42,094 nucleotides of DNA, taken from the NCBI GenBank assembly GCA_009835325.1, contig VXWP01000075.1:1-42094 (forward strand), read 5' to 3'. How positions within the stretch are numbered: position 1 is the stretch's first letter; each line of letters starts with the position of its first letter. This DNA comes from Gemmatimonadota bacterium. GTDB taxonomy: Bacteria > JAAXHH01. The position numbers were made by a program, and so were the translations under genes. The notes under the pieces were generated by a model. It was not told the origin of the DNA, did no database searches, and saw only the letters and a program-made list of their open reading frames with translations. This document shows, piece after piece, positions 1 to 8,916 of this stretch.

Positions 1-240
1 CCGGTGAACATCGGGAACGAGAACGAGATCACCATCCTCGAACTCGCCCACACCATCATCCGCCTTTGCGGATCCGGCAGCGAGATCGTCTTCCGGCCCC
101 TGCCCAAGGACGACCCCCAGCTGCGACGCCCCGACACGACAAGGGCCCGGGAGATCCTGGGCTGGAAAGCCGCGGTCTCCCTCGAAGAAGGCATGAAGAA
201 AACCATCGCGTATTTCAGATCCCTGGACGGGAACGCCTGA
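1..240 (+). CDS. NAD-dependent nucleotide-sugar epimerase/decarboxylase, C-terminal fragment (UDP-glucuronate decarboxylase-like)
   Basis: Only the last 79 residues are in the window; the reading frame is open from base 1 and ends with TGA at 240. The fragment begins [16 protein letters not shown] and continues with a block ([13 protein letters not shown]) typical of the C-terminus of extended short-chain dehydrogenases acting on UDP- or dTDP-sugars, most like UDP-glucuronate decarboxylase. In that family this part contacts the nucleotide-sugar, while the Rossmann NAD site and the YxxxK catalytic pair lie upstream, outside the window. It probably supplies sugars for surface polysaccharide. 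The next gene starts 30 nt later on the same strand, but a shared transcript cannot be shown. Other members of the extended SDR family, such as UDP-glucose 4-epimerase, are possible. Confidence 0.8.
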   Translation, partial: PVNIGNENEITILELAHTIIRLCGSGSEIVFRPLPKDDPQLRRPDTTRAREILGWKAAVSLEEGMKKTIAYFRSLDGNA

Positions 241-270
241 TCAGGCGCCCGACGGAAAGGATTCCGGCCG

Positions 271-1308
271 ATGACGACGAGCGGCACCGCGCAGCACGCA
301 ACCGAAGAAGGACCCGGACAGGTACGCATAGAAGCATTCCAGGAGGGGCGGGAGAAGATACTGGCCGAAGTGCGCAAGGTGATCACCGGCCAGGAGGAGG
401 TCCTGGAACAGGTGCTGATCGCCCTGTTCGCGGGAGGGCACTGCCTCGTGACCGGCGTGCCCGGACTGGCGAAGACCCTGCTCATCAAGACCTTCGCCGA
501 GGTGCTGGACCTGGAGTTCAGGCGCATCCAGTTCACCCCGGACCTCATGCCGGCCGACATCACCGGGACCGAGATCCTGGAAGAGGACAAGGCTACGGGG
601 CAGCGCTCGCTGACTTTCATCAAGGGCCCGATCTTCGGCAACATCGTACTGGCGGACGAGATCAACCGGACGCCGCCCAAGACCCAGGCCGCCCTGCTCG
701 AAGCCATGCAGGAGCACCGCGTGACCACCGGCCGCACGACGTTTCAGCTGGACGAACCCTTCTTCGTCCTCGCCACCCAGAACCCCATCGAGCTGGAGGG
801 GACCTATCCCCTGCCCGAGGCGCAGCTCGACCGGTTCATGTTCAACATCCACATCGAGTACCTCGAGGAAGACGACGAAGTGGCCGTGGCCCGTACGACG
901 ACCTCCGCCGAGACGGTCTCGGTCGATACCGTCCTGTCGGGCGAGGTGGTCCGGGATTACCAGCGCCTGGTCCGGGAAGTCCTGGTCTCCGAACAGGTTG
1001 CCCGTTACGCCGTTCGCCTGGCATCCGCGAGCAGGCCATCCGGCGAGGACGCGCCCGAATTCGTGAAGAACTGGGTATCCTGGGGGGCCGGCCTGCGCGC
1101 CTCCCAGTACCTGATCCTGGGCGCCAAGGCCAGGGCCCTGCTCGACGGCCGGGGACACGTTTCCTGCGACGACATCCGCACGCTCGCCCATCCGGTCCTG
1201 CGGCACCGGATCCTGACCAATTTCTACGCCGAGGCGGAGAAGATCACCTCCGAGGGTATCGTCGACCGGCTGCTCGAGACCGTTCCGGCGCCGCGGTCCG
1301 GCATGTAA
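271..1308 (+). CDS. MoxR-family AAA+ ATPase
   Basis: A 345-residue protein matching the usual length of MoxR ATPases, which act as chaperone-like ATPases in maturation of metalloenzymes or envelope complexes and nearly always pair with DUF58 and VWA proteins, as here. Walker A is GVPGLAKT at residues 62-69. Walker B is LADE at about 127-130, followed by the family signature INRTPPKTQAALLEAMQE. The sensor region contains ATQNPIELEGTYPLPEAQLD, and the C-terminal lid domain follows. The ATG is preceded by GGAAAGGA. The gene ends inside a 24-nt tandem repeat that copies its last codons and stop (see 1287-1358). It is the first gene of a four-gene run reaching 7883. Confidence 0.95.
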   Translation: MTTSGTAQHATEEGPGQVRIEAFQEGREKILAEVRKVITGQEEVLEQVLIALFAGGHCLVTGVPGLAKTLLIKTFAEVLDLEFRRIQFTPDLMPADITGTEILEEDKATGQRSLTFIKGPIFGNIVLADEINRTPPKTQAALLEAMQEHRVTTGRTTFQLDEPFFVLATQNPIELEGTYPLPEAQLDRFMFNIHIEYLEEDDEVAVARTTTSAETVSVDTVLSGEVVRDYQRLVREVLVSEQVARYAVRLASASRPSGEDAPEFVKNWVSWGAGLRASQYLILGAKARALLDGRGHVSCDDIRTLAHPVLRHRILTNFYAEAEKITSEGIVDRLLETVPAPRSGM

Positions 1309-1358
1309 CGGGCGCCGCGGTCCGGCATGTAACGGGCGCCGCGGTCCGGAATGTAGCG
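1287..1358 (+). repeat. 24-nt tandem repeat (3 copies) carrying the stop codon of the MoxR gene
   Basis: Three copies of a 24-nt unit start at 1287, 1311 and 1335. Each contains GGCGCC, CCGCGG and a stop triplet. Copy 1 encodes the last MoxR residues (APRSGM) and TAA. Copies 2 and 3 repeat the same codons in the same frame, ending in TAA and TAG. A partial fourth echo (CGCGGCATGTAG) follows. The repeat fills most of the 87-nt gap before the DUF58 gene. Confidence 0.9.
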
Positions 1359-1395
1359 CGGCATGTAGCCCTTCATATCAGTCAACGGCACCGAC

Positions 1396-2307
1396 ATGAC
1401 CGAAGTACCCCGCTTCTTGGATCCGAGGACCCTTTCCAGCCTCTCCTCCATGGAAATGCGCGCCCGCATCGTGGTCGAAGGGTTCGTTTCCGGCCTCCAC
1501 AAGAGCCCGTACCGGGGCTTCGGCGTGGAGTTCGTGGAATACCGGCAGTATACGCCGGGCGACGACATCCGGCACGTGGACTGGAAAGCCGTTGCGCGTT
1601 CGGACCGGTACTACGTAAAGGAATACGAGGACGAGACGAACCTGCAGTGCGTGATTCTCCTCGACCGCAGCGCGTCCATGGGATACGGCGGCCAGCCGGC
1701 CACGGCGACGACCGCACTGGACAAACTCGAATACGGATCATATCTCGCGGCTTCCCTGGCGTATCTCATACTGCGGCAGGGGGACGGGGTGGGACTCGTC
1801 ACCTTCGACCAGGTCGTTCACAACTACGTGCCGCCCAGTTCGAAGAACACCCAGTGGCTCGCCATCCACTCGACCCTGGATGAACTGCGTGCGGACGAAG
1901 GCACCGATTTGGGCAGCCCCCTGCACGAACTCGCCGAATCGATGCCGAGGCGGGGACTGGTCATCCTCATTTCCGATCTGATCGACGACGTCGAGCAGAT
2001 GATGAACGCCCTGATGCACTTTCGCTTCAAGGGTCATGAAGTGCTGGTCTTTCACATCGTCGACCGGGAAGAACTCACCTTCCCTTTCAGCGAGACCGCG
2101 CGGTTCGATGATCCGGAGACCGGCGAAAGGATCACGGTGGCTCCGTCGGCCATCCGGGCGGACTACCTGGCAGCGGTGGAGGAATTCATGGAATCGATCA
2201 GGACCGGATGTGCGAAGATCCAGGTCGACTATGAGCGCATGGAGACCGACCGGCCGCTGGATTTCGCGCTTTTTTCCTATCTGAGCAGGCGCATGGTGAA
2301 ACGTTAA
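1396..2307 (+). CDS. DUF58 domain protein (VWA-like fold)
   Basis: A 303-residue soluble protein with the DUF58 hallmark region at about 40-75: G-x-F-V-E-Y-R-Q-Y-T-P-G-D-D-I-R-H-V-D-W followed by KAVARSD. A MIDAS-like metal site, DRSAS, sits at residues 90-94 (VILLDRSASMG), so the fold is that of a von Willebrand A domain. DUF58 proteins are partners of MoxR ATPases. Their molecular role is poorly defined, and stress tolerance and envelope functions have been proposed in relatives. The start shown has a weak ribosome site; an internal ATG (residue 19) would remove only a short leader. The VWA membrane protein follows after 35 nt, which supports co-transcription. Confidence 0.92.
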   Translation: MTEVPRFLDPRTLSSLSSMEMRARIVVEGFVSGLHKSPYRGFGVEFVEYRQYTPGDDIRHVDWKAVARSDRYYVKEYEDETNLQCVILLDRSASMGYGGQPATATTALDKLEYGSYLAASLAYLILRQGDGVGLVTFDQVVHNYVPPSSKNTQWLAIHSTLDELRADEGTDLGSPLHELAESMPRRGLVILISDLIDDVEQMMNALMHFRFKGHEVLVFHIVDREELTFPFSETARFDDPETGERITVAPSAIRADYLAAVEEFMESIRTGCAKIQVDYERMETDRPLDFALFSYLSRRMVKR

Positions 2308-2342
2308 GGCTTCACCCGCGCATCGCCCCGCAGGTACGCGTC

Positions 2343-4460
2343 ATGGACCTGGCCTTCCTGAACCTCACGTTCCTCTTCGGCGCGCTGGGCGCGGCCGTCC
2401 CGCTGATCCTGCACCTGGTGCGAAGGCAGCGGGCCGGGATCCACGTCTTCAGCATGGTCCGTTTCCTCATTTCGTCCCAGCGGTCCATCGTCCGCCAGCA
2501 GCGATTTCGCCGTCTCCTGCTGTTGCTGCTGCGCATGGCGGCCTGCGCGCTGCTGGCCGTGATTTTCGCGCGGCCCTTCCTCCGGGATCAGGACGAAACC
2601 GTTTTCGCGGGCACCCAGCCTGAAGCGGTGGCCATTCTGGTCGATACCTCCTACAGCATGGGATTCGGGAACCGCATCGCCCTGGCGAAACGGCGGGCGG
2701 CCGAGATCCTGAACGATCTGCAGACCGGCGACCAGGCGGCGCTGCTGACCTTCGCCGTGCAGGCGCGGGTCATCCGGGAACTCGGGTCGAGCCACTCCGA
2801 ACTGCCCGTCCTGGTGGACTCCGAGGTCAGCGCGACATTCCAGGCGACGGACTACGTGGAAGCGCTGCGCGCCGCCGACGACCAGCTGAGCGGGTCGGAC
2901 TTCGACCGCCGGACGGTCTACCTCGTTTCCGATTTCCAGCAGGCCGGCTGGAATCCACGGTCCGGCGGATGGAAGCTCGGTCCGGGCGTCCAGCTCCGGA
3001 TGATCGACGTGGGGGATGCGCAGGACGACAATTCCGCCGTCACCGGCGTGGAGATCCCGACCGTTGCCGGCATGGAATCTTCGGCCGCACCGGACGGTGC
3101 GGAACGCGTGCTGTCCGCGGACGGCCGTACCCTGGACGTGGCCGTTCGGATCCGAAACTTCGGACAGGCGCCCTTTCGGGACGAGGTGACGCTCCGGGTC
3201 AACGGGATCGAGACCGGCAAGCGGCGGGTCGACATTCCCCCGCACTCCGGCCAGGTGGAGATCTTCCGGCAGGCTTTCGGATCGGCCACGAATACGGGTG
3301 AGGTGGTGCTGGGTGAAGACGGGCTCCCGGTGGATAACCGGTTCTTCTTCACCGTGAATGCGCCTACGCCCGTTCGGGTCCTCTGCCTGGAGGAAAGATC
3401 GCGGCCGAACCGCCCGTCGGAGGCCGCATACTACCTGACCCAGGCGCTGTCGCTGCGCCGGGACCCGCCGGTCGTCGTGGACGTGCGGTCGCCGGACGCG
3501 CTGGCCGACGTCGATCCATCGGATTACGACGTGGTCATCTCGGCAAACCTGTCCGTCCTGCCGAGGGCCGCGAAGGACCGGCTGACCGGGTACGTGCGAT
3601 CGGGCGGCAGCCTGATAATCGCCTTGAATCCCGCCGTATCTTCCGGTATATTCAATTCATCCTTCGGCGAACTGCTGCCCGGACGCATAGCATCGCTTTC
3701 GTCTCCGGACGGTCCGCGAGACCGGTACAGGCTGCTGACGGACGTGAATTACCAGCACCCCGTCTTCCAGCCCTTTTCCGGTCCCCGGCACGGTGATTTC
3801 GGTACAGTACGTTTCTACCGCACGGCACGGTTCGAACCCGACTCCTCGGCTTCGGTCCCGGCCCGTTTCGATGACGGCGCCGCCGCCGTTGCAGAGAAGC
3901 CCCTGGGAAACGGCCGCACGTTCCTGGTCCTTTCCACCTTCGACCTTGCGTGGACCGATTTTCCCATACGGGAGGTATTCGTTCCCTTTCTGTACGAGAG
4001 TATAGACTACCTGGCCTCCCGGGGAACGATGCATGAACGCGGGGACGGGCTGTACCGCCTGGCGGGGGAAGCGGTCAGACTGCCGGACGGCGCGCAATAC
4101 GTAGTACTTCCATCCGGAGAACAGGTCCCGGTGGAAACGTCCCGGACGGGCAGTAAGCTGTTTACGCAGACGCGGCAGCCGGGGTTGTACCGGGTGCAGT
4201 CGGAAGACGGGCAGCAGACGTTCGCGGTCAACCTCGACACCCGTGAATCCGACTTCACCAGGATGGACGCGGAAGCCTTCGCCGCGGCGCTGATCAATCC
4301 CTTGGCCGTGAGTCCGGAATCACGGGAGACCGAGTCGCTGGCCCGGTTTGTCCGGGACGCCGAAGTCGAACGCCGCCAGGGACTCTGGTGGATCCTGGGG
4401 TTCACGCTCATCGCCCTGGTGCTCGGAGAGACCCTGCTGGCGAATCGTACGCACAGGTGA
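2343..4460 (+). CDS. BatA-type membrane-anchored VWA domain protein
   Basis: A 705-residue membrane protein. Residues 1-80 form the BatA N-terminal module with two hydrophobic helices (about 9-25 and 57-76) separated by a basic stretch. The VWA domain follows with a MIDAS DTSYS at 101-105 and a later VYLVSDFQQ segment. A middle region (about 350-450) resembles the glutamine-amidotransferase-like fold found in such proteins: DYDVVISANLSVLP, then YVRSGGSLIIALNP. A single C-terminal transmembrane helix (about 681-697, WWILGFTLIALVLGETLL) ends the protein. Most of the mass should therefore be periplasmic. The DUF4175-like gene begins 3 nt after the stop, so the two are almost certainly translated from one mRNA. 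Relatives are called aerotolerance proteins, but that role is not demonstrated generally. Confidence 0.88.
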   Translation: MDLAFLNLTFLFGALGAAVPLILHLVRRQRAGIHVFSMVRFLISSQRSIVRQQRFRRLLLLLLRMAACALLAVIFARPFLRDQDETVFAGTQPEAVAILVDTSYSMGFGNRIALAKRRAAEILNDLQTGDQAALLTFAVQARVIRELGSSHSELPVLVDSEVSATFQATDYVEALRAADDQLSGSDFDRRTVYLVSDFQQAGWNPRSGGWKLGPGVQLRMIDVGDAQDDNSAVTGVEIPTVAGMESSAAPDGAERVLSADGRTLDVAVRIRNFGQAPFRDEVTLRVNGIETGKRRVDIPPHSGQVEIFRQAFGSATNTGEVVLGEDGLPVDNRFFFTVNAPTPVRVLCLEERSRPNRPSEAAYYLTQALSLRRDPPVVVDVRSPDALADVDPSDYDVVISANLSVLPRAAKDRLTGYVRSGGSLIIALNPAVSSGIFNSSFGELLPGRIASLSSPDGPRDRYRLLTDVNYQHPVFQPFSGPRHGDFGTVRFYRTARFEPDSSASVPARFDDGAAAVAEKPLGNGRTFLVLSTFDLAWTDFPIREVFVPFLYESIDYLASRGTMHERGDGLYRLAGEAVRLPDGAQYVVLPSGEQVPVETSRTGSKLFTQTRQPGLYRVQSEDGQQTFAVNLDTRESDFTRMDAEAFAAALINPLAVSPESRETESLARFVRDAEVERRQGLWWILGFTLIALVLGETLLANRTHR

Positions 4461-4463
4461 TCC

Positions 4464-7400
4464 ATGTCGACGGAACGATCCATCCTTCAGGAATGCCTGC
4501 GGAGCGTACTTCGCCGCTGGCGTGCCATGCTGGTCATTCGCGGCGTCTCGGTCATAGCGATCGCCGTGGTCATACTCTTCCTCTGCGGCGTAACGGCCTT
4601 ACATTTCTTCGATCCAGGCGGTCTGGCGAGGATCCTCTACCTGTCCGCCGCCGCGGGGATCCTCGGCTGGCTTGCTTTCAGGTTTCTGCTCGCACCGCTC
4701 CGTCAGTCGCCCACGGACCTGCAGGTCGCCCGTTATATTGAAGAACGGCATCCCGCGCTGAACGACGCCCTGGTCAGCGCCGTGGAATACGGCGACACGC
4801 ACCTCCGGCGACCTCAGCAGGACCTGATGGACCAGGTGCTGGAGTACGTCGCCGGTTACACCGAGCAGATCGAATACAAGAAGATCGTTGATCGCAGGCG
4901 CCACACCCGCATCCAGGCTTTCGCGGCTGGCGCCGTCCTGGTCCTCGCCGTCCTGATCTTGCTTGAACCCGGTTACTTTGGCCGGTCCGCCCTCCGGCTG
5001 GTGTCGTGGACCCAATTGGAACCGGCCTTGCCCGGCGGCATACGGGTCGAACCCGGCGACACGCACGTAAGACGCGGCGACAGCCTGACCATCACCGCCA
5101 ACCTGGGCAGCGGCCTTGCCCTGGACCCGAGCCTGTTCGTCCGGTTCGGGCAGGACGAAGACTGGACAACGCTGGACCTGTATGCCGCGGACGGCGAGCG
5201 GACCTTCGCTGGCGATATCCACGGGATCGTCGAGAATGCGCGGTACTACGTCGCCGTGGCCGGAACCCGGTCGAGTGAATTCCGGATCTCCGCCATCGAT
5301 CCGCCCTATGTCGAACGGATCGACGCCCGGTACGAATTCCCTGACTACATGGAACTCGTCTCGAAGACCGAGGAAGACCGCGGAGACATCACGGCACCGG
5401 TGGGCACGCGGGTCGCCCTGCGCATCACGGCGAGCAAACAGGTGGTTTCCGGGGCGATGCGCTTCAGCGACGGCCGGTCCGTTGAGCTGGAAGTGGGCGG
5501 AGAGGACCTCGAGGGATCCTTCGTCGTGCGCGAGGATCTTTCCTATTCGATACACGTGGTGGACTCGGACGGCTTCGCGAACGACGACCCGGTGGAGTAC
5601 TACGTCCGGGCACTGCAGGACCGCGCGCCCCGGGTGGCCATCCTCGAACCGCAGAGAGACACGCGGGTCTCCCCCGTCGATGAAGTCACCATCCGCGCCG
5701 AGGCCGAGGACGACTTCGGCCTGGCGACCTTTTCCCTAAACTACGCGGTGAACGGCGGCGACGAAGTCGTCGTGGACCTGGGCGCATTGCAGCGCGAATC
5801 GAGCGGCACAGTCTGGGAGGGAGAGCACGTAGTCTACCTCGAGAGTCTCGGGGTCCAGCCGGGCGATTTCGTGGCCTACTACGCGGAGGCGGGCGACCGC
5901 AGGAGCGAAGCCGGCACGTCCGCGACGGATATCTACTTCATCGAAATCAAGCCATTCGATGCAACCTACCGCCAGGCTGAAGGCGGAGGCGGCGGGGGAG
6001 GAGCAGGGGACGATGTGATGCAGACGAGGCAGCTCTCCCGCAAGCAGAAGGAGATCATCTCGGCGACGTGGCGGGTCAAGCGGACGCTCGCGGCAGCACC
6101 GGATACGCGGGTGGAAGAAGACCTCGAGGCCATCGCGGCGGTACAGGACGGACTGCGGGGGCAGGTGGAAGAAGCACTCGCCGTCATGCGCTTCATGGTC
6201 GGGTTCTCGCAGGAAGCGATGAAGATGGTCGAAACGCTGGAACTTGTGCAGACGCCGATGGCGGCGGCTTCCGAAGCACTCCGCTCCGGCGCGGTCGACG
6301 AGGCCCTGACACACGAACGCGAGGCGCTCATGTACCTCACGAGGCTCGATGCGCAGATGCGGGAGTTTACGGTGAGCCAGCAACGCAGTATGTCGGGCAG
6401 GGCACCGCTCGACCTGTCGGACACCTCCGAACTCGAGCTGGATGATGAGCGGAACAGGTACGAGGTCCCGGATCAACCGGCGCTGGAACGGGAGCGGGAG
6501 CAGAGTATCGACGAGCATCAGCAACGTGTCCAGGACCTGGCCCGGCGCCAACAGCGCGTGAATGAACGGATGCAGAAGCTGGCGGACGACGAAGACCGCC
6601 CGGAAGCCGAGCGCCGGAGGGAACTGGACCGGCTGACCAGGACCCAACGGGATCTCAGGGCGGAGACGGAAGAGATCGCCCGCTCGCTTTCCGGGGCCAG
6701 GAACCCCTCGGACGCGCGCGGCGCGCAATCGGGGGCGCAACGCCCCATGCTGGACCAGGCGGACCGCGACCTGCGCGAGAGCTCCGAGTCGATGGGCGAA
6801 TCGATCGAACAATTGCGCAGGGACCGCCTCCAGACTGCGGCGGAGGGCGGCGCCCAGGCCGCACGGCATCTGGCCGACGCTTCCAGCCAGTTGCAGCGGG
6901 CCCAGGGTGCGTCGCTGGAGCGGCTGGCGCGGGAAGCCGTGAAGCAGGCGGACCAGTTGGCCGTCCGGCAGGAACAACTCGAACGGAACGTCACCGCGTT
7001 GAAGGACGAGAAAGAGGGTGGATTCGAGGGCATTCTCAATCGCCTGGACGCGATCGATTCAAGGCGCGGCGGTTTGGACGAATCATCTAAGGAGCGGCGC
7101 CTGGACCGGTTCCTGCGCGATCGGATGAGGGGTCTGGAAGGGGCGAAAGAGGAGATCCGTTCGGACCTCGAACGCCTCGAGAAAGACCTCGAATTCCTGG
7201 CCAGGAGTGCGTCCCGGGTGCAGCCCGAGACGGCGGCGGCTGCGGACCGGGCCGGCGAAATGATCGATGAGGAACGGTTAAGCGAAGAGATCGAGCGTTC
7301 GAAGCGGCTCTTGAACCGGAATTCCCTGGACCAGTCCGCCCGCACGGAGACGGAGATCTCCGCGGCGCTGGACCGGCTCGCGGAAATGGTCCGCACGGCG

Positions 7401-7883
7401 CGGGACAAGTTGATCACCCGGGACATGGACCATCTCGCCAGGACGCAGGACACTGCGCGGGATGCCATGTCCGAATGGCAGGAACTGCAGCGCCGGCTCT
7501 ACCGGTTGAACCGCGGCATTCCCAATTCAGAGACGCTCGACCAGATCTCGCGGGATTACCAGCGTCAGCTGCAACGCCTTCGGGACCTTTCGGGACAGGT
7601 CCCGCAGATGTCCCGGGAGTCGCGGCAGTTGCAGGACGACCTGGATCGGGCGATCGCCCTCGGCGACGAACCGTGGAAGATCGACCGGGGAGCATGGAAC
7701 GAGCTCCACCTCAACATGGCCCGCAGTCTCGTAGACTACTACGATGGCCTGCGCGCGGAAGTCCGGGACATGCGCCGGAGGGAACGGCTCTACCTCGCCC
7801 GGGAAGAGGATGTCCCGCCGGGGTACCGGGACCTGGTAAACGACTACTTCGAGAATCTCTCCAGGAACGGGAGCCGCAACTGA
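4464..7883 (+). CDS. DUF4175-like large membrane protein with long coiled coil
   Basis: A 1139-residue protein. Two hydrophobic segments near residues 22-48 and 53-72 and a third near 150-168 anchor the N-terminus. A predicted periplasmic region of beta-rich modules (about 190-500) has Ig-like phrases such as RAPRVAILEPQRDTRVSP. A glycine run (GGGGGGGAG) near 507-515 acts as a hinge. Residues 600-1130 are highly charged and rich in Glu, Arg, Gln and Leu, as expected of long coiled coils. The architecture fits the DUF4175 family, which occurs next to MoxR, DUF58 and VWA genes. The family has no established biochemical role. The long rod suggests a structural or scaffold function in the envelope (inference). 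It starts 3 nt after the VWA gene. Confidence 0.75.
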   Translation: MSTERSILQECLRSVLRRWRAMLVIRGVSVIAIAVVILFLCGVTALHFFDPGGLARILYLSAAAGILGWLAFRFLLAPLRQSPTDLQVARYIEERHPALNDALVSAVEYGDTHLRRPQQDLMDQVLEYVAGYTEQIEYKKIVDRRRHTRIQAFAAGAVLVLAVLILLEPGYFGRSALRLVSWTQLEPALPGGIRVEPGDTHVRRGDSLTITANLGSGLALDPSLFVRFGQDEDWTTLDLYAADGERTFAGDIHGIVENARYYVAVAGTRSSEFRISAIDPPYVERIDARYEFPDYMELVSKTEEDRGDITAPVGTRVALRITASKQVVSGAMRFSDGRSVELEVGGEDLEGSFVVREDLSYSIHVVDSDGFANDDPVEYYVRALQDRAPRVAILEPQRDTRVSPVDEVTIRAEAEDDFGLATFSLNYAVNGGDEVVVDLGALQRESSGTVWEGEHVVYLESLGVQPGDFVAYYAEAGDRRSEAGTSATDIYFIEIKPFDATYRQAEGGGGGGGAGDDVMQTRQLSRKQKEIISATWRVKRTLAAAPDTRVEEDLEAIAAVQDGLRGQVEEALAVMRFMVGFSQEAMKMVETLELVQTPMAAASEALRSGAVDEALTHEREALMYLTRLDAQMREFTVSQQRSMSGRAPLDLSDTSELELDDERNRYEVPDQPALEREREQSIDEHQQRVQDLARRQQRVNERMQKLADDEDRPEAERRRELDRLTRTQRDLRAETEEIARSLSGARNPSDARGAQSGAQRPMLDQADRDLRESSESMGESIEQLRRDRLQTAAEGGAQAARHLADASSQLQRAQGASLERLAREAVKQADQLAVRQEQLERNVTALKDEKEGGFEGILNRLDAIDSRRGGLDESSKERRLDRFLRDRMRGLEGAKEEIRSDLERLEKDLEFLARSASRVQPETAAAADRAGEMIDEERLSEEIERSKRLLNRNSLDQSARTETEISAALDRLAEMVRTARDKLITRDMDHLARTQDTARDAMSEWQELQRRLYRLNRGIPNSETLDQISRDYQRQLQRLRDLSGQVPQMSRESRQLQDDLDRAIALGDEPWKIDRGAWNELHLNMARSLVDYYDGLRAEVRDMRRRERLYLAREEDVPPGYRDLVNDYFENLSRNGSRN

Positions 7884-7936
7884 AGGTCCGGCCGGTGGTC
7901 TCCGCTCCCGGAGACCTTCGCCCCTGTCGCGACAAC

Positions 7937-8893
7937 ATGCCCACCGCGTTGATCAGCCACCCCGACTTCCTCCTGCACGATACCGGTCCCTTCCATCCGG
8001 AACGGCCGGACCGCATGACCTCCGTGCTGGCCCGACTCGGCCTGTCCGGCGATGTACCCGACGGCGCCCGTCAGGCCGGCCTGCTGTGCCTCTCGCCCGA
8101 GCCGGCTGGCGAGGCGCGGATCAAGGCCGTCCACGACGGGGCCTATGTCGACGCCGTTGTCGATTGGTGCGGGAAGGGATACCGGAATCTGCCCACCGGC
8201 GACACCACCGTTTCCTCCGCATCCGAGACCGTGGCCCGACTGGCCGCCGGCGCGGCCATGCGGGCGGTCGACGCGGTGCTGACCGGGGAAGCGGACCGCG
8301 TATTCTGTGTCGCCCGGCCTCCGGGGCATCACGCCGAATCCGACCGGGGGATGGGATTCTGTATCTACAACAACGCCGCCGTCGCGGCCCGTTACGCCCA
8401 GTCGCGGTTCGGGGTGGAACGGGTGGCCGTGCTGGACTGGGACGTCCATCATGGGAACGGGACCCAGGAGATTTTCTCTGAAGACCCGACCGTGTACTAT
8501 TTCAGCATTCACCAGTATCCCCTCTATCCCTTCACCGGCGCGGAGCGGGAGACGGGAACGGGCGAAGGGGCAGGTTACACGATGAACGTCCCGGTCCCCG
8601 CAGGATCCGGCGACGAGGTCTTCGTCGATGTGTTGCGCGGCACGATCCTGCCGGCCATGATGGCTTACCAACCGGACCTCCTTATCCTCTCGGCGGGATT
8701 CGACGCCCACATGGACGATCCGCTCTCCGGCACCCTGGTCACGGACGCGGGTTTCCGGGCCATGACCCGCCTGGTGCTGGACTTCGCGGAAGACGCGTGC
8801 GGGGGCCGGCTGGTTTCCGTCCTTGAGGGCGGCTACGACCTCGAAGCCCTCGGCCGGTGCGTCGCGGACCATGTAAGCATGATGAACGCCTGA
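7937..8893 (+). CDS. Histone deacetylase-family zinc amidohydrolase (acetylpolyamine/acetoin-utilisation type)
   Basis: A 318-residue single-domain protein of the arginase/deacetylase superfamily. The catalytic set is complete: the paired histidines H131-H132 in RPPGHHAE, zinc ligands D169 and H171 in LDWDVHHGNGTQ, the third ligand D256 in LSAGFDAH, and the C-terminal LEGGYDLEALG. Bacterial members remove acyl groups from polyamines, acetoin-related substrates or proteins; the substrate here cannot be read from sequence. The frame is open further upstream, but homology begins at MPTALISHPDFL, so ATG 7937 is chosen; this also avoids overlap with the preceding gene, which ends at 7883. The aldo/keto reductase starts 23 nt after the stop. 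Confidence 0.92.
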   Translation: MPTALISHPDFLLHDTGPFHPERPDRMTSVLARLGLSGDVPDGARQAGLLCLSPEPAGEARIKAVHDGAYVDAVVDWCGKGYRNLPTGDTTVSSASETVARLAAGAAMRAVDAVLTGEADRVFCVARPPGHHAESDRGMGFCIYNNAAVAARYAQSRFGVERVAVLDWDVHHGNGTQEIFSEDPTVYYFSIHQYPLYPFTGAERETGTGEGAGYTMNVPVPAGSGDEVFVDVLRGTILPAMMAYQPDLLILSAGFDAHMDDPLSGTLVTDAGFRAMTRLVLDFAEDACGGRLVSVLEGGYDLEALGRCVADHVSMMNA

Positions 8894-8916
8894 ATGCCGT
8901 TTGGGGGAGTCGAACG

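Noticed and set aside
66-1883. Long plus-strand open frame (605 residues)
   Set aside because: It is an alternate frame of the MoxR and DUF58 genes; the translation is Arg/Pro-rich with no domain, and the high GC content explains the lack of stops.
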